Assembly (NCBI RefSeq): GCF_001953875.1
Contig: NZ_MQUR01000012.1
Coordinates: forward strand, 1-64,000
DNA: 64,000 nucleotides
DNA from: Streptomyces amritsarensis
Lineage (GTDB): Bacteria; Actinomycetota; Actinomycetes; Streptomycetales; Streptomycetaceae
Reading direction: 5' to 3'
Part shown: in pieces, positions 1 to 7,738 of the stretch
Numbering within the stretch: the stretch's first letter is position 1
Layout of the letters: each line of letters begins with the position of its first letter
The notes under the pieces: model-generated
The model's database searches: none
What the model was told of the DNA's origin: nothing
What the model saw: only the letters and a program-made list of their open reading frames with translations
Program-made: the position numbers and the translations under genes

Positions 1-1512
1 CCCGCCGATCGGGCCGCGGCGGGCGGGTCTGTCGGGGCGGGCCCGGTCGACCTCGCGGTCGTCGGGGCCGGGCCGGCCGGGCTGGCGGCCGCCGTCACCG
101 CCGCCGGGCTCGGGCTCCGGGTGGCCGTGCTCGACGCGGGCGAACGCCCCGGCGGGCAGTACTACCGCCACCCCGCGCCGGGCCTCGGCGCGGCCCGCCC
201 CGAGGCCCTGCACCACGGCTGGGCCGAGTTCGCGGTCCGTGAAGCCGCCCTGCGCGAGCACGTCGAGGCCGGCCGGATCCGGTACCTGCCGCACCACCAC
301 GTGTGGACCGTCGTCCGGGCCGGGGCGGCCGAAGCCGGCCCCGGGTGTACCGGGTCCGGCCGAGCGGGCGGCGCCGTGCCCACCGCGGGGTGGGTCCTGC
401 ACGCCGTCGCCGGCTACGCCCCCGACGAGCGGGCCGCGGCCGTCACGGCACGTGCCGTGCTCATCGCCACCGGTGCCTACGAGCGCCACCTGCCCTTCCC
501 GGGCTGGACCCTGCCCGGAGTGGTCGGGGCCGGCGGGGCGCAGGCCATGCTCAAGGGCGGACTGGTGCTGCCCGGCCGGCGCGTGGTCGTCGCCGGGAGC
601 GGCCCGCTGCTGCTCGCGGTGGCCGGGTCGCTGGCCGCCGCCGGAGCCACCGTGCCCGCCGTGGTGGAGGCCGCCGCCTACACCGCGTACGCGGGGCAGG
701 TGCCCGCCCTGCTGCGCAACCCCGGCAAGCTCCTCGAAGCCGCGTCCTACGGCGGTGCCCTGGCCCGCCACCACGTCCGGCTGCTGACCCGGCACGCCGT
801 CACGGAGGCCCACGGCACCGGCCGGATCGAGGCCGTCACCGTGGCGCGCCTCGACCGCGACTGGCGCCCCCTGCCCGGCACCGCCCGCCGGATCCCCTGC
901 GACGCGCTCGCCGTCGGCCACGGGCTGGTGCCGCAGCTCGAACTCGCCACCGCACTCGGCTGCGCCACCCGGCCCGGCCCCGACGGGACCGTGGCCCTCG
1001 TCCTCGACGCCGAACAGCGCACCAGCGTCCCCGGCGTCTGGTCCGCGGGGGAGACCGGCGGTGTCGGCGGGGCCCACCTGGCGCTGACGGAGGGCGAGCT
1101 GGCCGCGTACTCCGTCGCGGCCGCGCTGCGGCCCGCGGCGGACGCCCCCCGCACCGGCCGACCCGAACGCCTCGCCCGCCGCCGCGCCCGGCTGCGCGCC
1201 TTCGCCGACGCGATGGCCGCCGCCCACCGGCCCGGCGAGGGCTGGACCGGCTGGCTCCGGGACGACGCCGTCGTGTGCCGCTGCGAGGAGGTCCCGGCCG
1301 GCCGGATCCGCGAGGCGGCGGGGGACCTCGGGGCGCGGGACGCCCGTACGGTCAAACTCCTCACGCGGGCCGGCATGGGCTGGTGCCAGGGCCGCATGTG
1401 CGGACCCGCTGTCGCCGCCCTCGCCGGAGCGGAGCCCGCGGCGGACCGCCGCCCCTTCTCCTGCCCGGTCCCGCTGCGCGACCTCGCCGAACTTCCCGCC
1501 ACCGACCGCTGA
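1..1512 (+). CDS. FAD-dependent dehydrogenase subunit, (hydroxy)proline/amine dehydrogenase alpha-type (5' partial)
   Basis: The reading frame is open from the first base, so the true start lies left of the window; 503 codons are visible. An N-terminal FAD Rossmann motif VGAGPAG sits at visible residues 21-27. A second nucleotide-binding segment (GSGPLLLAVAG) follows near residue 200. The C-terminus carries a BFD-like [2Fe-2S] cysteine set, C-R-C in VVCRCEEV and then CQGRMC. This architecture is that of the alpha subunit of opine/D-hydroxyproline dehydrogenases (HcnB/OoxA-like), which oxidise an imino acid together with small partner subunits. The genes that follow (DapA-family deaminase, racemases, pyrroline reductase) favour oxidation of D-hydroxyproline or D-proline. 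The exact substrate is inference. Confidence 0.8.
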   Translation, partial: PADRAAAGGSVGAGPVDLAVVGAGPAGLAAAVTAAGLGLRVAVLDAGERPGGQYYRHPAPGLGAARPEALHHGWAEFAVREAALREHVEAGRIRYLPHHHVWTVVRAGAAEAGPGCTGSGRAGGAVPTAGWVLHAVAGYAPDERAAAVTARAVLIATGAYERHLPFPGWTLPGVVGAGGAQAMLKGGLVLPGRRVVVAGSGPLLLAVAGSLAAAGATVPAVVEAAAYTAYAGQVPALLRNPGKLLEAASYGGALARHHVRLLTRHAVTEAHGTGRIEAVTVARLDRDWRPLPGTARRIPCDALAVGHGLVPQLELATALGCATRPGPDGTVALVLDAEQRTSVPGVWSAGETGGVGGAHLALTEGELAAYSVAAALRPAADAPRTGRPERLARRRARLRAFADAMAAAHRPGEGWTGWLRDDAVVCRCEEVPAGRIREAAGDLGARDARTVKLLTRAGMGWCQGRMCGPAVAALAGAEPAADRRPFSCPVPLRDLAELPATDR

Positions 1513-1553
1513 TCAGGGGTGTCCCGGCCCTTGTGGCCGCACCACACCCACTA

Positions 1554-1565
1554 GTAAAATGTCAC
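1554..1565. promoter_or_regulatory. candidate GntR operator (site A)
   Basis: GTAAAATGTCAC lies 23 bp before the ATG of the DapA-family gene. It differs by one base from the palindromic site upstream of the S9 peptidase gene (19248-19259) and resembles sites at 5546-5557 and 7667-7678. It is probably bound by the GntR regulator encoded at 5607. Confidence 0.5.
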
Positions 1566-1587
1566 ACACCACACTAGGGAGCCTCTC

Positions 1588-2502
1588 ATGACCAACGCGC
1601 ACACCCCCGCGCCCCGCACCCGTCCCTGGCACGGAATCATGGTCGCCACCGCGCTCCCCCTGCGCGAGGACCTCACCGTCGACTACGACGCCTACGCCGA
1701 GCACGTGGCCTGGCTGATCGAGAACGGCTGCGACGGCGTGGTCCCCAACGGCTCCCTCGGGGAGTACCAGACCCTCACCGACGAGGAGCGGGCCCGCGTC
1801 GTGCGTACCGCCGTCGAGGCCGCCGGCGACGGCGACCGCGTGATGCCCGGCGTCGCCGCCTACGGCAGCGCCGAGGCCCGCCGCTGGGCCGAGCAGGCCG
1901 CCGAGGCCGGCGCCGGCTCCGTGCTCCTGCTGCCGCCCAACGCCTTCCGCGCGGACGAGGAGACCGTACGCGCCCACTACGCCGAGGTCGCCCGCGCCGG
2001 GCTGCCCGTCGTGGCGTACAACAACCCCATCGACACCAAGGTGGACCTGGTCCCGTCCCTGCTCGCGCGGCTGCACGCCGACGGATCGGTCGTCGCCGTC
2101 AAGGAGTTCAGCGGGGACGTGCGACGCGCCTACGAGATCGCCGAGCTCGCCCCGGGCCTCGACCTGCTCATCGGCGCCGACGACGTCCTGCTGGAACTGG
2201 CCCTCGCCGGGGCCGTCGGCTGGATCGCCGGCTACCCCAACGCCCTCCCGAACGCCTGCGCGACCCTCTACCGGTCCGCCGTCGCCGGCGACCTGGAGAC
2301 CGCCCTGCCGCTCTACAAGTCCCTGCACTCCCTGCTGCGCTGGGACTCCAAGACCGAGTTCGTCCAGGCCATCAAGCTGTCCATGGACCTGGCGGGCCGC
2401 CCCGGCGGCGCCACCCGCCCGCCGCGCTTCCCGCTCACCGGCGACACCGAGGCCGCCGTCCGCGCCGCCACCGAGAAGGCCCTGGCCGAGGGCCTCAACT
2501 AA
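1588..2502 (+). CDS. dihydrodipicolinate synthase family protein, probable pyrroline-4-hydroxy-2-carboxylate deaminase
   Basis: The 304-residue protein has the DapA/NanA (beta/alpha)8 pattern. A substrate-binding loop NGSLGE lies near residues 54-59, a Tyr in AYNNP (Y144) is the expected proton relay, and the Schiff-base lysine is K172 in AVKEFSGD. In bacterial hydroxyproline degradation a member of this family deaminates 1-pyrroline-4-hydroxy-2-carboxylate to alpha-ketoglutarate semialdehyde. The flanking flavoprotein and racemase-family genes support that role over lysine synthesis. The gene starts 75 bp after the flavoprotein stop, with a candidate GntR operator in the gap, so it may have its own promoter. 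An AGGGAG ribosome site precedes the ATG. Other aldolase or lyase activities of the family cannot be excluded. Confidence 0.8.
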   Translation: MTNAHTPAPRTRPWHGIMVATALPLREDLTVDYDAYAEHVAWLIENGCDGVVPNGSLGEYQTLTDEERARVVRTAVEAAGDGDRVMPGVAAYGSAEARRWAEQAAEAGAGSVLLLPPNAFRADEETVRAHYAEVARAGLPVVAYNNPIDTKVDLVPSLLARLHADGSVVAVKEFSGDVRRAYEIAELAPGLDLLIGADDVLLELALAGAVGWIAGYPNALPNACATLYRSAVAGDLETALPLYKSLHSLLRWDSKTEFVQAIKLSMDLAGRPGGATRPPRFPLTGDTEAAVRAATEKALAEGLN

Positions 2503-2522
2503 CCAGCTGGAGGGGACGCCTG

Positions 2523-3527
2523 ATGCGCACGCGCCACGTCTACCACGCGGTGGACTCGCACACCGAGGGCATGCCGACCCGGGTCGTCACCGGGGGAGTC
2601 GGGGTGATCCCCGGCGCCACCATGGCCGAGAAGCGGCTCCACTTCATCGAGCACATGGACCACGTACGGACCCTGCTGATGTACGAGCCGCGCGGGCACT
2701 CCGCGATGAGCGGCGCCATCCTGCAGCCCCCGACCCGCCCCGACGCAGACTTCGGCGTCCTCTACATCGAGGTGTCGGGCCTGCTGCCGATGTGCGGGCA
2801 CGGCACCATCGGGGTGGCCACCGTCCTGGTCGAGACGGGCATGGTGCCCGTCGTCGAGCCGGTCACCACCGTCCGGCTCGACACCCCGGCGGGGCTGGTG
2901 AGCGTCGACGTCAGGGTGGAGGACGGGGCGGCCACGGCCGTCACCCTCACCAACGTCCCCTCCTTCAGCGTCGGCCTCGACCTCAAGGCCGACGTGCCCG
3001 GCCACGGCACGGTCACCTACGACCTCGCCTACGGCGGCAACTTCTACGCCTTCGTCGAACTCGAAGCCCTCGGACTGCCCTTCGACCGGGCGCGCAAGGA
3101 CGACCTGCTCGCCGCCGGACTGGCCGTCATGGACGCGGTCAACGCCGGCCCCGACCGGCCCGTCCACCCCGACAACCCCTCCATCGCCGGCGTCAAGCAC
3201 GTCTACCTCGCCGCGCCCGGCTCCGACGCCCGCCGCTCCCGGCACGCCATGGCCATCCACCCCGGCTGGTTCGACCGCTCGCCCTGTGGTACGGGCACCA
3301 GCGCGCGGATGGCCCAGCTGCACGCCCGCGGCCTGCTCGAACTCGGCGCGGACTTCGTCAACGAGTCCTTCATCGGCACCGAGTTCACCGGCCGGCTGGT
3401 CGAGCGGACCACCGTCGGCGGCCTGCCCGCCGTGGTGCCCACCGTCACCGGCCGGGCCTGGATCACCGGCACCGCCCAGTACTTCCTCGACCCGTCCGAC
3501 CCCTTCCCCGGAGGCTTCCTCCTGTGA
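2523..3527 (+). CDS. proline racemase family protein, probable 4-hydroxyproline epimerase
   Basis: The product has 334 residues, the normal family length. Both catalytic cysteines are present: C91 in MCGHGTIG and C255 in DRSPCGTGTS. The pair acts as acid and base in racemases and epimerases; in trans-3-hydroxyproline dehydratases one is usually replaced. The family interconverts L- and D-isomers of proline or hydroxyproline. Here it would feed the D-isomer to the flavoprotein upstream. A strong GGAGGGG ribosome site precedes the ATG, 20 bp after the deaminase gene. Its stop overlaps the GTG of a second family member. Epimerase function is well supported by residues and context; the preferred substrate is inferred. 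Confidence 0.87.
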   Translation: MRTRHVYHAVDSHTEGMPTRVVTGGVGVIPGATMAEKRLHFIEHMDHVRTLLMYEPRGHSAMSGAILQPPTRPDADFGVLYIEVSGLLPMCGHGTIGVATVLVETGMVPVVEPVTTVRLDTPAGLVSVDVRVEDGAATAVTLTNVPSFSVGLDLKADVPGHGTVTYDLAYGGNFYAFVELEALGLPFDRARKDDLLAAGLAVMDAVNAGPDRPVHPDNPSIAGVKHVYLAAPGSDARRSRHAMAIHPGWFDRSPCGTGTSARMAQLHARGLLELGADFVNESFIGTEFTGRLVERTTVGGLPAVVPTVTGRAWITGTAQYFLDPSDPFPGGFLL

Positions 3528-4543
3528 TCACCGTCCGAACGGTGGACTACCACACCGCCGGAGAGCCCTTCCGGATCGTCGACACCGCCGCCGCGGGCAT
3601 GCCGCCCGTCCCGGGAGACACCGTCGCCGAGCGCTGTGCCACCGCCATCGGCCCCGGCGGATCGGGGACCGCGCCGCGCCGGGGCCCGCTGGACGACGTA
3701 CGGCGCATGCTCGTGCAGGAGCCGCGCGGACACGCCGGGATGTACGGCGGCTTCGTGGTCCCCGCCGACGACGACGGGGCCCACTTCGGCGTCCTGTTCT
3801 GGCACAAGGACGGCTACTCCACGGCGTGCGGCCACGGCACCATGGCCCTCGGGGCCTGGGCCGTGGACAGCGGCCGGGTCCCCGCCCCGGACGACGGGGA
3901 CGCCCCGGTGCGGATCGACGTACCGTCCGGGCGGGTCACCGCCACCGTCCACCGCGGCGGCGGCCGCACCACCGGGGTCACCTTCCGCAACGTGCCGGCC
4001 CGGGTGGGCGCCCGCAAGGTGCCCGTCGCCACCTCGCTCGGACTGGCCGAGGCGGACATCGCGCACGCCGGCGCCTGCTACGCCTCCGTCCGCGCCCGCG
4101 ACCTCGGCCTGGAGGTCTCGCGCGCCGCACTGCCCGCACTGGTGCGCGCCGGCCAGGAGATCCGGGCCGCCCTCGCCACCCACCCCGCCACCTGGCACCC
4201 CGACGGCCCGCTCCTGTCCGGGGTCTACGGGGTGATCCTCCACGAGGACCTGCCCGACACCCCGTTCGGGCCGCACCAGCGCAACGTGACCGTCTTCGCC
4301 GACGGGCAGGTCGACCGCTCGCCCTGCGGCTCGGGCACCTCGACGCGGCTCGCGCTGCTCGCCGAGGACGGACGGCTCGGGCCGGGGGAGGACCTGCTGA
4401 GCGAGTCCGTCACCGGCACCGTGTTCACCGGCCGGATGCTGGACGGCGGGGTCACCGAGGTGACCGGCAGCGCCTACCGCACCGGTGAACACGCCTTCGC
4501 CGTGGACCCGTACGACGCCCTCGGCACCGGGTTCCTGCTGTGA
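3524..4543 (+). CDS. second proline racemase family protein (hydroxyproline epimerase or dehydratase-like)
   Basis: This 339-residue paralogue starts at a GTG that shares four bases with the stop of the previous gene (GTGA), so translation is probably coupled. It keeps both active-site cysteines, C102 in ACGHGTM and C269 in DRSPCGSGTS. By residues alone it should be an epimerase or racemase and not a classical dehydratase. It is clearly diverged from its neighbour: the N-terminal half differs and it carries an insert around residues 38-55. The next gene encodes a possible pyrroline-2-carboxylate reductase, the usual partner of a trans-3-hydroxyproline dehydratase, so a role in 3-hydroxyproline metabolism is possible. 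Substrate unknown. Confidence 0.82.
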   Translation: MITVRTVDYHTAGEPFRIVDTAAAGMPPVPGDTVAERCATAIGPGGSGTAPRRGPLDDVRRMLVQEPRGHAGMYGGFVVPADDDGAHFGVLFWHKDGYSTACGHGTMALGAWAVDSGRVPAPDDGDAPVRIDVPSGRVTATVHRGGGRTTGVTFRNVPARVGARKVPVATSLGLAEADIAHAGACYASVRARDLGLEVSRAALPALVRAGQEIRAALATHPATWHPDGPLLSGVYGVILHEDLPDTPFGPHQRNVTVFADGQVDRSPCGSGTSTRLALLAEDGRLGPGEDLLSESVTGTVFTGRMLDGGVTEVTGSAYRTGEHAFAVDPYDALGTGFLL

Positions 4544-5535
4544 CGCCGGCCGCGACACCGGCCGCGACACCGGCCGCGACACCGGCCGCGACGCCTGCGG
4601 CGATACCCCAGCTCGGCGCGGCGGCCATGGCCGCCCTGCTCGGCCCGGCCGCGGCCGCCGACGCCCTGGCCGCCGCCCTGCGCGGCGGCCTCGACCCGGA
4701 GGCCTGCCCCCCGCGCTCCTCGATCGGGGTGCCCGGCGACGGCGAACTGCTGCTGATGCCGGCCGCGTCCGGCGCGTACGCCGGGGTGAAGATCGCCGGG
4801 GTCGCGCCCGGGAACCCGGCGCGCGGGCTGCCCCGGATCACCGGCTCCTACCTGCTGCTGGACGGGCCCACCCTGCGCCCGCTGGCCCTGCTCGACGGCG
4901 CGGCCCTGACCGCCCTGCGCACCCCGGCGGTCTCGGTCCTCGCGCTGCGCCACCTGGCGCCGGCCGGGCGGCCGTTGCGGATGGTGCTCTTCGGCTCCGG
5001 CCCGCAGGCGTACGGGCACCTCGAAGCGGTCGTCGCCGAGCGGGAGGTGGAGTCGGTGGCGGTGGTCGCCCGGAGCCGCGGGGGAGCCGGGCGCCTCGCC
5101 GCGCACGCCCGCACCCTGGGACCGGCCGCGCGGACCGGCACCCCTGCGGACGTGGCCGACGCCGATCTGGTCGTCTGCTGCACCACGGCCCGCGTACCGC
5201 TCTTCGACGGGCGGCTGGTCCGGCCGGACGCGGTGGTCGTGGCCGTCGGATCGCACGAGCCGACCGCCCGGGAGACGGACACCGCCCTCGTGCGACGGGC
5301 GGCGGTGTACGTGGAGTCGCGTGCGGCGGCGCTGCGGGAGGCCGGTGATCTGCTGGTCCCGGAGGCGGAGGGGGCCGTCGGGGCGGGGCACATCACGGGC
5401 ACGCTCGCGGACCTGGTCGCCGGACGGCTGCCGGCGGGAGGCGAGCGTGGTTGTCCACAGCTCTTCAAGAGCGTGGGCATGGCCTGGGAAGATCTTGCCG
5501 TGGCGGTCGCGCTGTACGAGGCCGCTCAGATATGA
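4540..5535 (+). CDS. ornithine cyclodeaminase / mu-crystallin family protein, possible pyrroline-2-carboxylate reductase
   Basis: The product has 331 residues. The family lysine (GVKIAG, K84), an LRTPA segment (R127) and the dinucleotide-binding GSGPQA (152-157) are visible. The family includes ornithine cyclodeaminase, NAD(P)H-dependent delta1-pyrroline-2-carboxylate/ketimine reductases and alanine dehydrogenases. Next to racemase-family genes a pyrroline-2-carboxylate reductase returning L-proline is the most sensible guess. The GTG start overlaps the previous stop by four bases. The first 21 residues are a low-complexity Ala-Thr-Pro repeat encoded by four tandem 12-bp units (4546-4593). 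A later ATG at 4627 would remove the repeat, but the overlap favours the upstream start. Confidence 0.78.
   Translation: MTPAATPAATPAATPAATPAAIPQLGAAAMAALLGPAAAADALAAALRGGLDPEACPPRSSIGVPGDGELLLMPAASGAYAGVKIAGVAPGNPARGLPRITGSYLLLDGPTLRPLALLDGAALTALRTPAVSVLALRHLAPAGRPLRMVLFGSGPQAYGHLEAVVAEREVESVAVVARSRGGAGRLAAHARTLGPAARTGTPADVADADLVVCCTTARVPLFDGRLVRPDAVVVAVGSHEPTARETDTALVRRAAVYVESRAAALREAGDLLVPEAEGAVGAGHITGTLADLVAGRLPAGGERGCPQLFKSVGMAWEDLAVAVALYEAAQI
4546..4593 (+). repeat. four tandem 12-bp units inside the reductase gene
   Basis: The unit CCGGCCGCGACA occurs three times exactly and once with a final G. It encodes an Ala-Thr-Pro-Ala repeat in the protein N-terminus, directly after the translational overlap. 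Copy number probably varies by slippage without changing frame. Confidence 0.85.
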
Positions 5536-5545
5536 GCAGCGCAAC

Positions 5546-5557
5546 GTGACATTGTAC
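5546..5557. promoter_or_regulatory. candidate GntR operator (site D, autoregulation)
   Basis: GTGACATTGTAC lies 49 bp before the ATG of the GntR gene, in the short gap after the reductase stop. It matches the reverse complement of the importer site (7667-7678) at 10 of 12 positions. It suggests autoregulation. Confidence 0.45.
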
Positions 5558-5606
5558 GCTGGGCGTCTGCTCGTCGGCAGGTGAAAAGGGTCTCGGAGGA
5601 AACGCA

Positions 5607-6317
5607 ATGGGTGACCTGAAGCAGCACAGTCTCATCAAGGCCCAGGAACGACTCCGCGACCAGGTCGGGCACGCCCTCCGAGCCGCTCTGATAGCGGGTG
5701 AGCTGCGCCCCGGCAGCGTCTACTCCGCCCCCGGCCTCGCGGCCGAACTCGGCGTCTCGGCAACCCCGGTGCGCGAGGCCATGCTCGACCTGGCTCGGGA
5801 GGGCCTGGTCGAGCCGGTCCGCAACAAGGGCTTCCGGATCACCGAGGTCAGCGAGCGCGACCTCGACCAGTACACCGAGCTGCGCACCATGATCGAGGTG
5901 CCGACCATCGGCCGGATCACGAAGACGGCCACGGCCGACCAGCTGGAGGAACTGCGCCCCATCGCGCAGGAGATCGTCACCAGTGCCCGCGAGCACAACC
6001 TCATCGGCTACCTGGAGGCCGACCGCCGCTTCCACCTCACGCTGCTGGGCCTCTCGGGCAACGAACGGCTCGTGGAGACCGTCGGCGACCTGCGCAAGCG
6101 CTCCCGTCTGTACGGCCTGACCGGCCTGGACGAGGCGGGCAAGCTGGTCTCCTCCGCCGAGGAGCACCTAGAGCTGCTGGACCTGATGATCAGCGGCGAC
6201 GCGAAGGCGGCGGAAGCCTGCATGCAGCGCCACCTGGGCCACGTCCGCTCCCTCTGGGCCCAGGGCCGCGACGAACCGGTGGGCCGCACCGCCGGCGGCC
6301 TGGGCCCGGTCCGCTAG
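5607..6317 (+). CDS. GntR family regulator, FadR subfamily (FCD domain)
   Basis: The 236-residue protein has an N-terminal winged helix (about residues 10-80) with the GntR signature around SATPVREAMLDLAREGLVEP. An all-helical FCD effector domain fills the rest; its metal or ligand pocket includes a YLEADRRFH segment. FadR-subfamily regulators usually bind small carboxylic or amino acids and repress catabolic genes. The start is set by GGAGGA seven bases upstream of the ATG. It sits directly after the imino-acid catabolic operon, the likely target. Palindromes of one type upstream of this gene, the deaminase, the peptide importer and the S9 peptidase suggest a wider regulon. The ligand may be hydroxyproline, proline or a pathway intermediate (inference). 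Confidence 0.88.
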   Translation: MGDLKQHSLIKAQERLRDQVGHALRAALIAGELRPGSVYSAPGLAAELGVSATPVREAMLDLAREGLVEPVRNKGFRITEVSERDLDQYTELRTMIEVPTIGRITKTATADQLEELRPIAQEIVTSAREHNLIGYLEADRRFHLTLLGLSGNERLVETVGDLRKRSRLYGLTGLDEAGKLVSSAEEHLELLDLMISGDAKAAEACMQRHLGHVRSLWAQGRDEPVGRTAGGLGPVR

Positions 6318-6339
6318 GCCGGTTCTCCCTCCCGGCGGA

Positions 6340-6375
6340 CCTGCCGTGCCGGGCCGGACGGTCCTGCACGGCAGG
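6340..6375 (+). terminator. hairpin terminator after the GntR gene
   Basis: A perfect 10-bp stem, CCTGCCGTGC paired with GCACGGCAGG, encloses a 16-base loop 22 bp after the stop. There is no U-tract, as is common in Streptomyces. Confidence 0.6.
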
Positions 6376-6520
6376 CCGTGCACGGGAAGGCCCCCCGGCG
6401 CGGCGGCGGACAGGGCCCGGCAGCCCCGGCCGCAGCCCGGCGCGGCGGCCTCGGCGCGGCGCGCGAGGGATCCGCAGCCCGGCTTGACCTCGATGCGGGT
6501 CGAGGGGGGAGGCTGGGATC

Positions 6521-7540
6521 ATGAGCATCCGGCCAGCCGACACCGGGGGCGTCCCGAGCGCCGCCCCCGCCACCGACCTCCCGACCCCCGCGGCGCGCGC
6601 CGCGGGCCGCCCCGCGGACTTCACGCCCGTGCCCGACCCGAGCCCGACCGACCACCGACCCGACCGGTGGTCCGGTGAACTCCTCGACCTCGACGCCTAT
6701 CTGGCCCGGATCGGGTACGACGGCCCGCGCGAGCCGACCCTCGCCGTCCTGCGCGGGCTCCAGCGCGCCCACACCACCGGCATCCCCTTCGAGAACGTCC
6801 ACGCCGTCCTCGGCCGGGACCTGCCGCTCGACCTGCCCTCCATCGAGGCCCGCCTCGTCCGCGACCGCCGCGGCGGCTACTGCTTCGAGCACGTCCTGCT
6901 CTTCGCCGCCGCCCTCGAACGCCTCGGGTTCCACGTCACCGGCATGATCGGACGGGTCAGCCTCGGCGCGCCCAAGGTCCTCCCCGCCACCCACGGCCTG
7001 CTCGCCGTGACCGCCCGCGACGACGACCGCGAGTGGCTGTGCGACGTCGGCTTCGGGGCCGGTCCGCTCGGGCCGATCGAACTCGCCGACGGAGCGCACG
7101 TCGCGTACGACGGCTGGCGGCACCTGCTGCAGCGGCGGCCCGGCGCCCACGGCATCGACCAGTGGTGGCTGTACCAGGCCTCACCCCGCCCGTCCGGACC
7201 GGACGGCGACCCCGGGCGGGCCCCGAGCCCGTGGATCGACCGGCACACCTTCACCCTCACCGCCCAATACCCCATCGACTACGTCGTCGGCAGCCACTTC
7301 GTGGGCACCCACGCCCGCTCCCCGTTCGTCCGCCGGCTCTTCGCCCAGCGGATGACCCCCGCAGCCCACCACAGCCTGGACGACCTGACGCTCGTCACCA
7401 CCCTCCCGGACGGGACGAGCACCACCGGGCAGATCGCCCCGCAGGCCCTGGACGGGACCCTGCGCGAGGTGTTCGGCATCGCCCTCACCCAGGAGGAGCT
7501 CCACGAGATCGCCGCCCGCCGACCGGCCGGAACGGCGTAG
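6521..7540 (+). CDS. nat: arylamine N-acetyltransferase
   Basis: The catalytic triad of the NAT family is visible: Cys121 in RRGGYCFEH, His158 in ATHGLL and Asp175 in WLCDVGFG. These enzymes transfer acetyl (or a related acyl) from CoA to arylamines, hydrazines or amide-forming substrates in the cytoplasm. At 339 residues it is about 50 longer than typical bacterial NATs. The extra residues are a Pro/Asp-rich N-terminal tail before the conserved LDAYLARIGY segment (57-66). The ATG at 6521 has a purine-rich GGGGGGAGG ribosome site. It stands alone between two hairpins and is probably monocistronic. No link to the surrounding imino-acid genes is evident. Confidence 0.92.
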   Translation: MSIRPADTGGVPSAAPATDLPTPAARAAGRPADFTPVPDPSPTDHRPDRWSGELLDLDAYLARIGYDGPREPTLAVLRGLQRAHTTGIPFENVHAVLGRDLPLDLPSIEARLVRDRRGGYCFEHVLLFAAALERLGFHVTGMIGRVSLGAPKVLPATHGLLAVTARDDDREWLCDVGFGAGPLGPIELADGAHVAYDGWRHLLQRRPGAHGIDQWWLYQASPRPSGPDGDPGRAPSPWIDRHTFTLTAQYPIDYVVGSHFVGTHARSPFVRRLFAQRMTPAAHHSLDDLTLVTTLPDGTSTTGQIAPQALDGTLREVFGIALTQEELHEIAARRPAGTA

Positions 7541-7546
7541 AGGCCG

Positions 7547-7591
7547 CCGCCGCCCGCGCACCCCGCCGCAACCGGGAGGCGCGGGCGGCGG
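7547..7591 (+). terminator. hairpin terminator after nat
   Basis: CCGCCGCCCGCGC (7547-7559) pairs perfectly with GCGCGGGCGGCGG (7579-7591) over 13 bp, beginning 7 bp after the nat stop. Confidence 0.65.
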
Positions 7592-7666
7592 GCCGTTCCC
7601 GCCAACGGGGCCCGGGGCCAAGGGATTTGGACACGGCTGGATAACGGGGAACCCAAACCCTTGTCA

Positions 7667-7698
7667 GTGCAATTTCACATTACTATGTTACCGGTCAC
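7667..7698. promoter_or_regulatory. candidate GntR operators (site B) before the peptide importer
   Basis: GTGCAATTTCAC at 7667-7678 reads GTGAAATTGCAC on the minus strand, 10 of 12 identical to the S9 peptidase site. A weaker second element, GTTACCGGTCAC, lies at 7687-7698, 20 bp further. Both fall 40-72 bp before the importer start codon, in the expected promoter region. Confidence 0.45.
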
Positions 7699-7738
7699 AT
7701 CGTAGAGCCGCTGAGCGTGCCCTTCCCTGGAGTGACCC

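Noticed and set aside
3473..3527. Frame conflict between the two racemase genes suggesting a frameshifted duplicate
   Set aside because: Both genes are intact with both active-site cysteines and the GTGA overlap is normal translational coupling.
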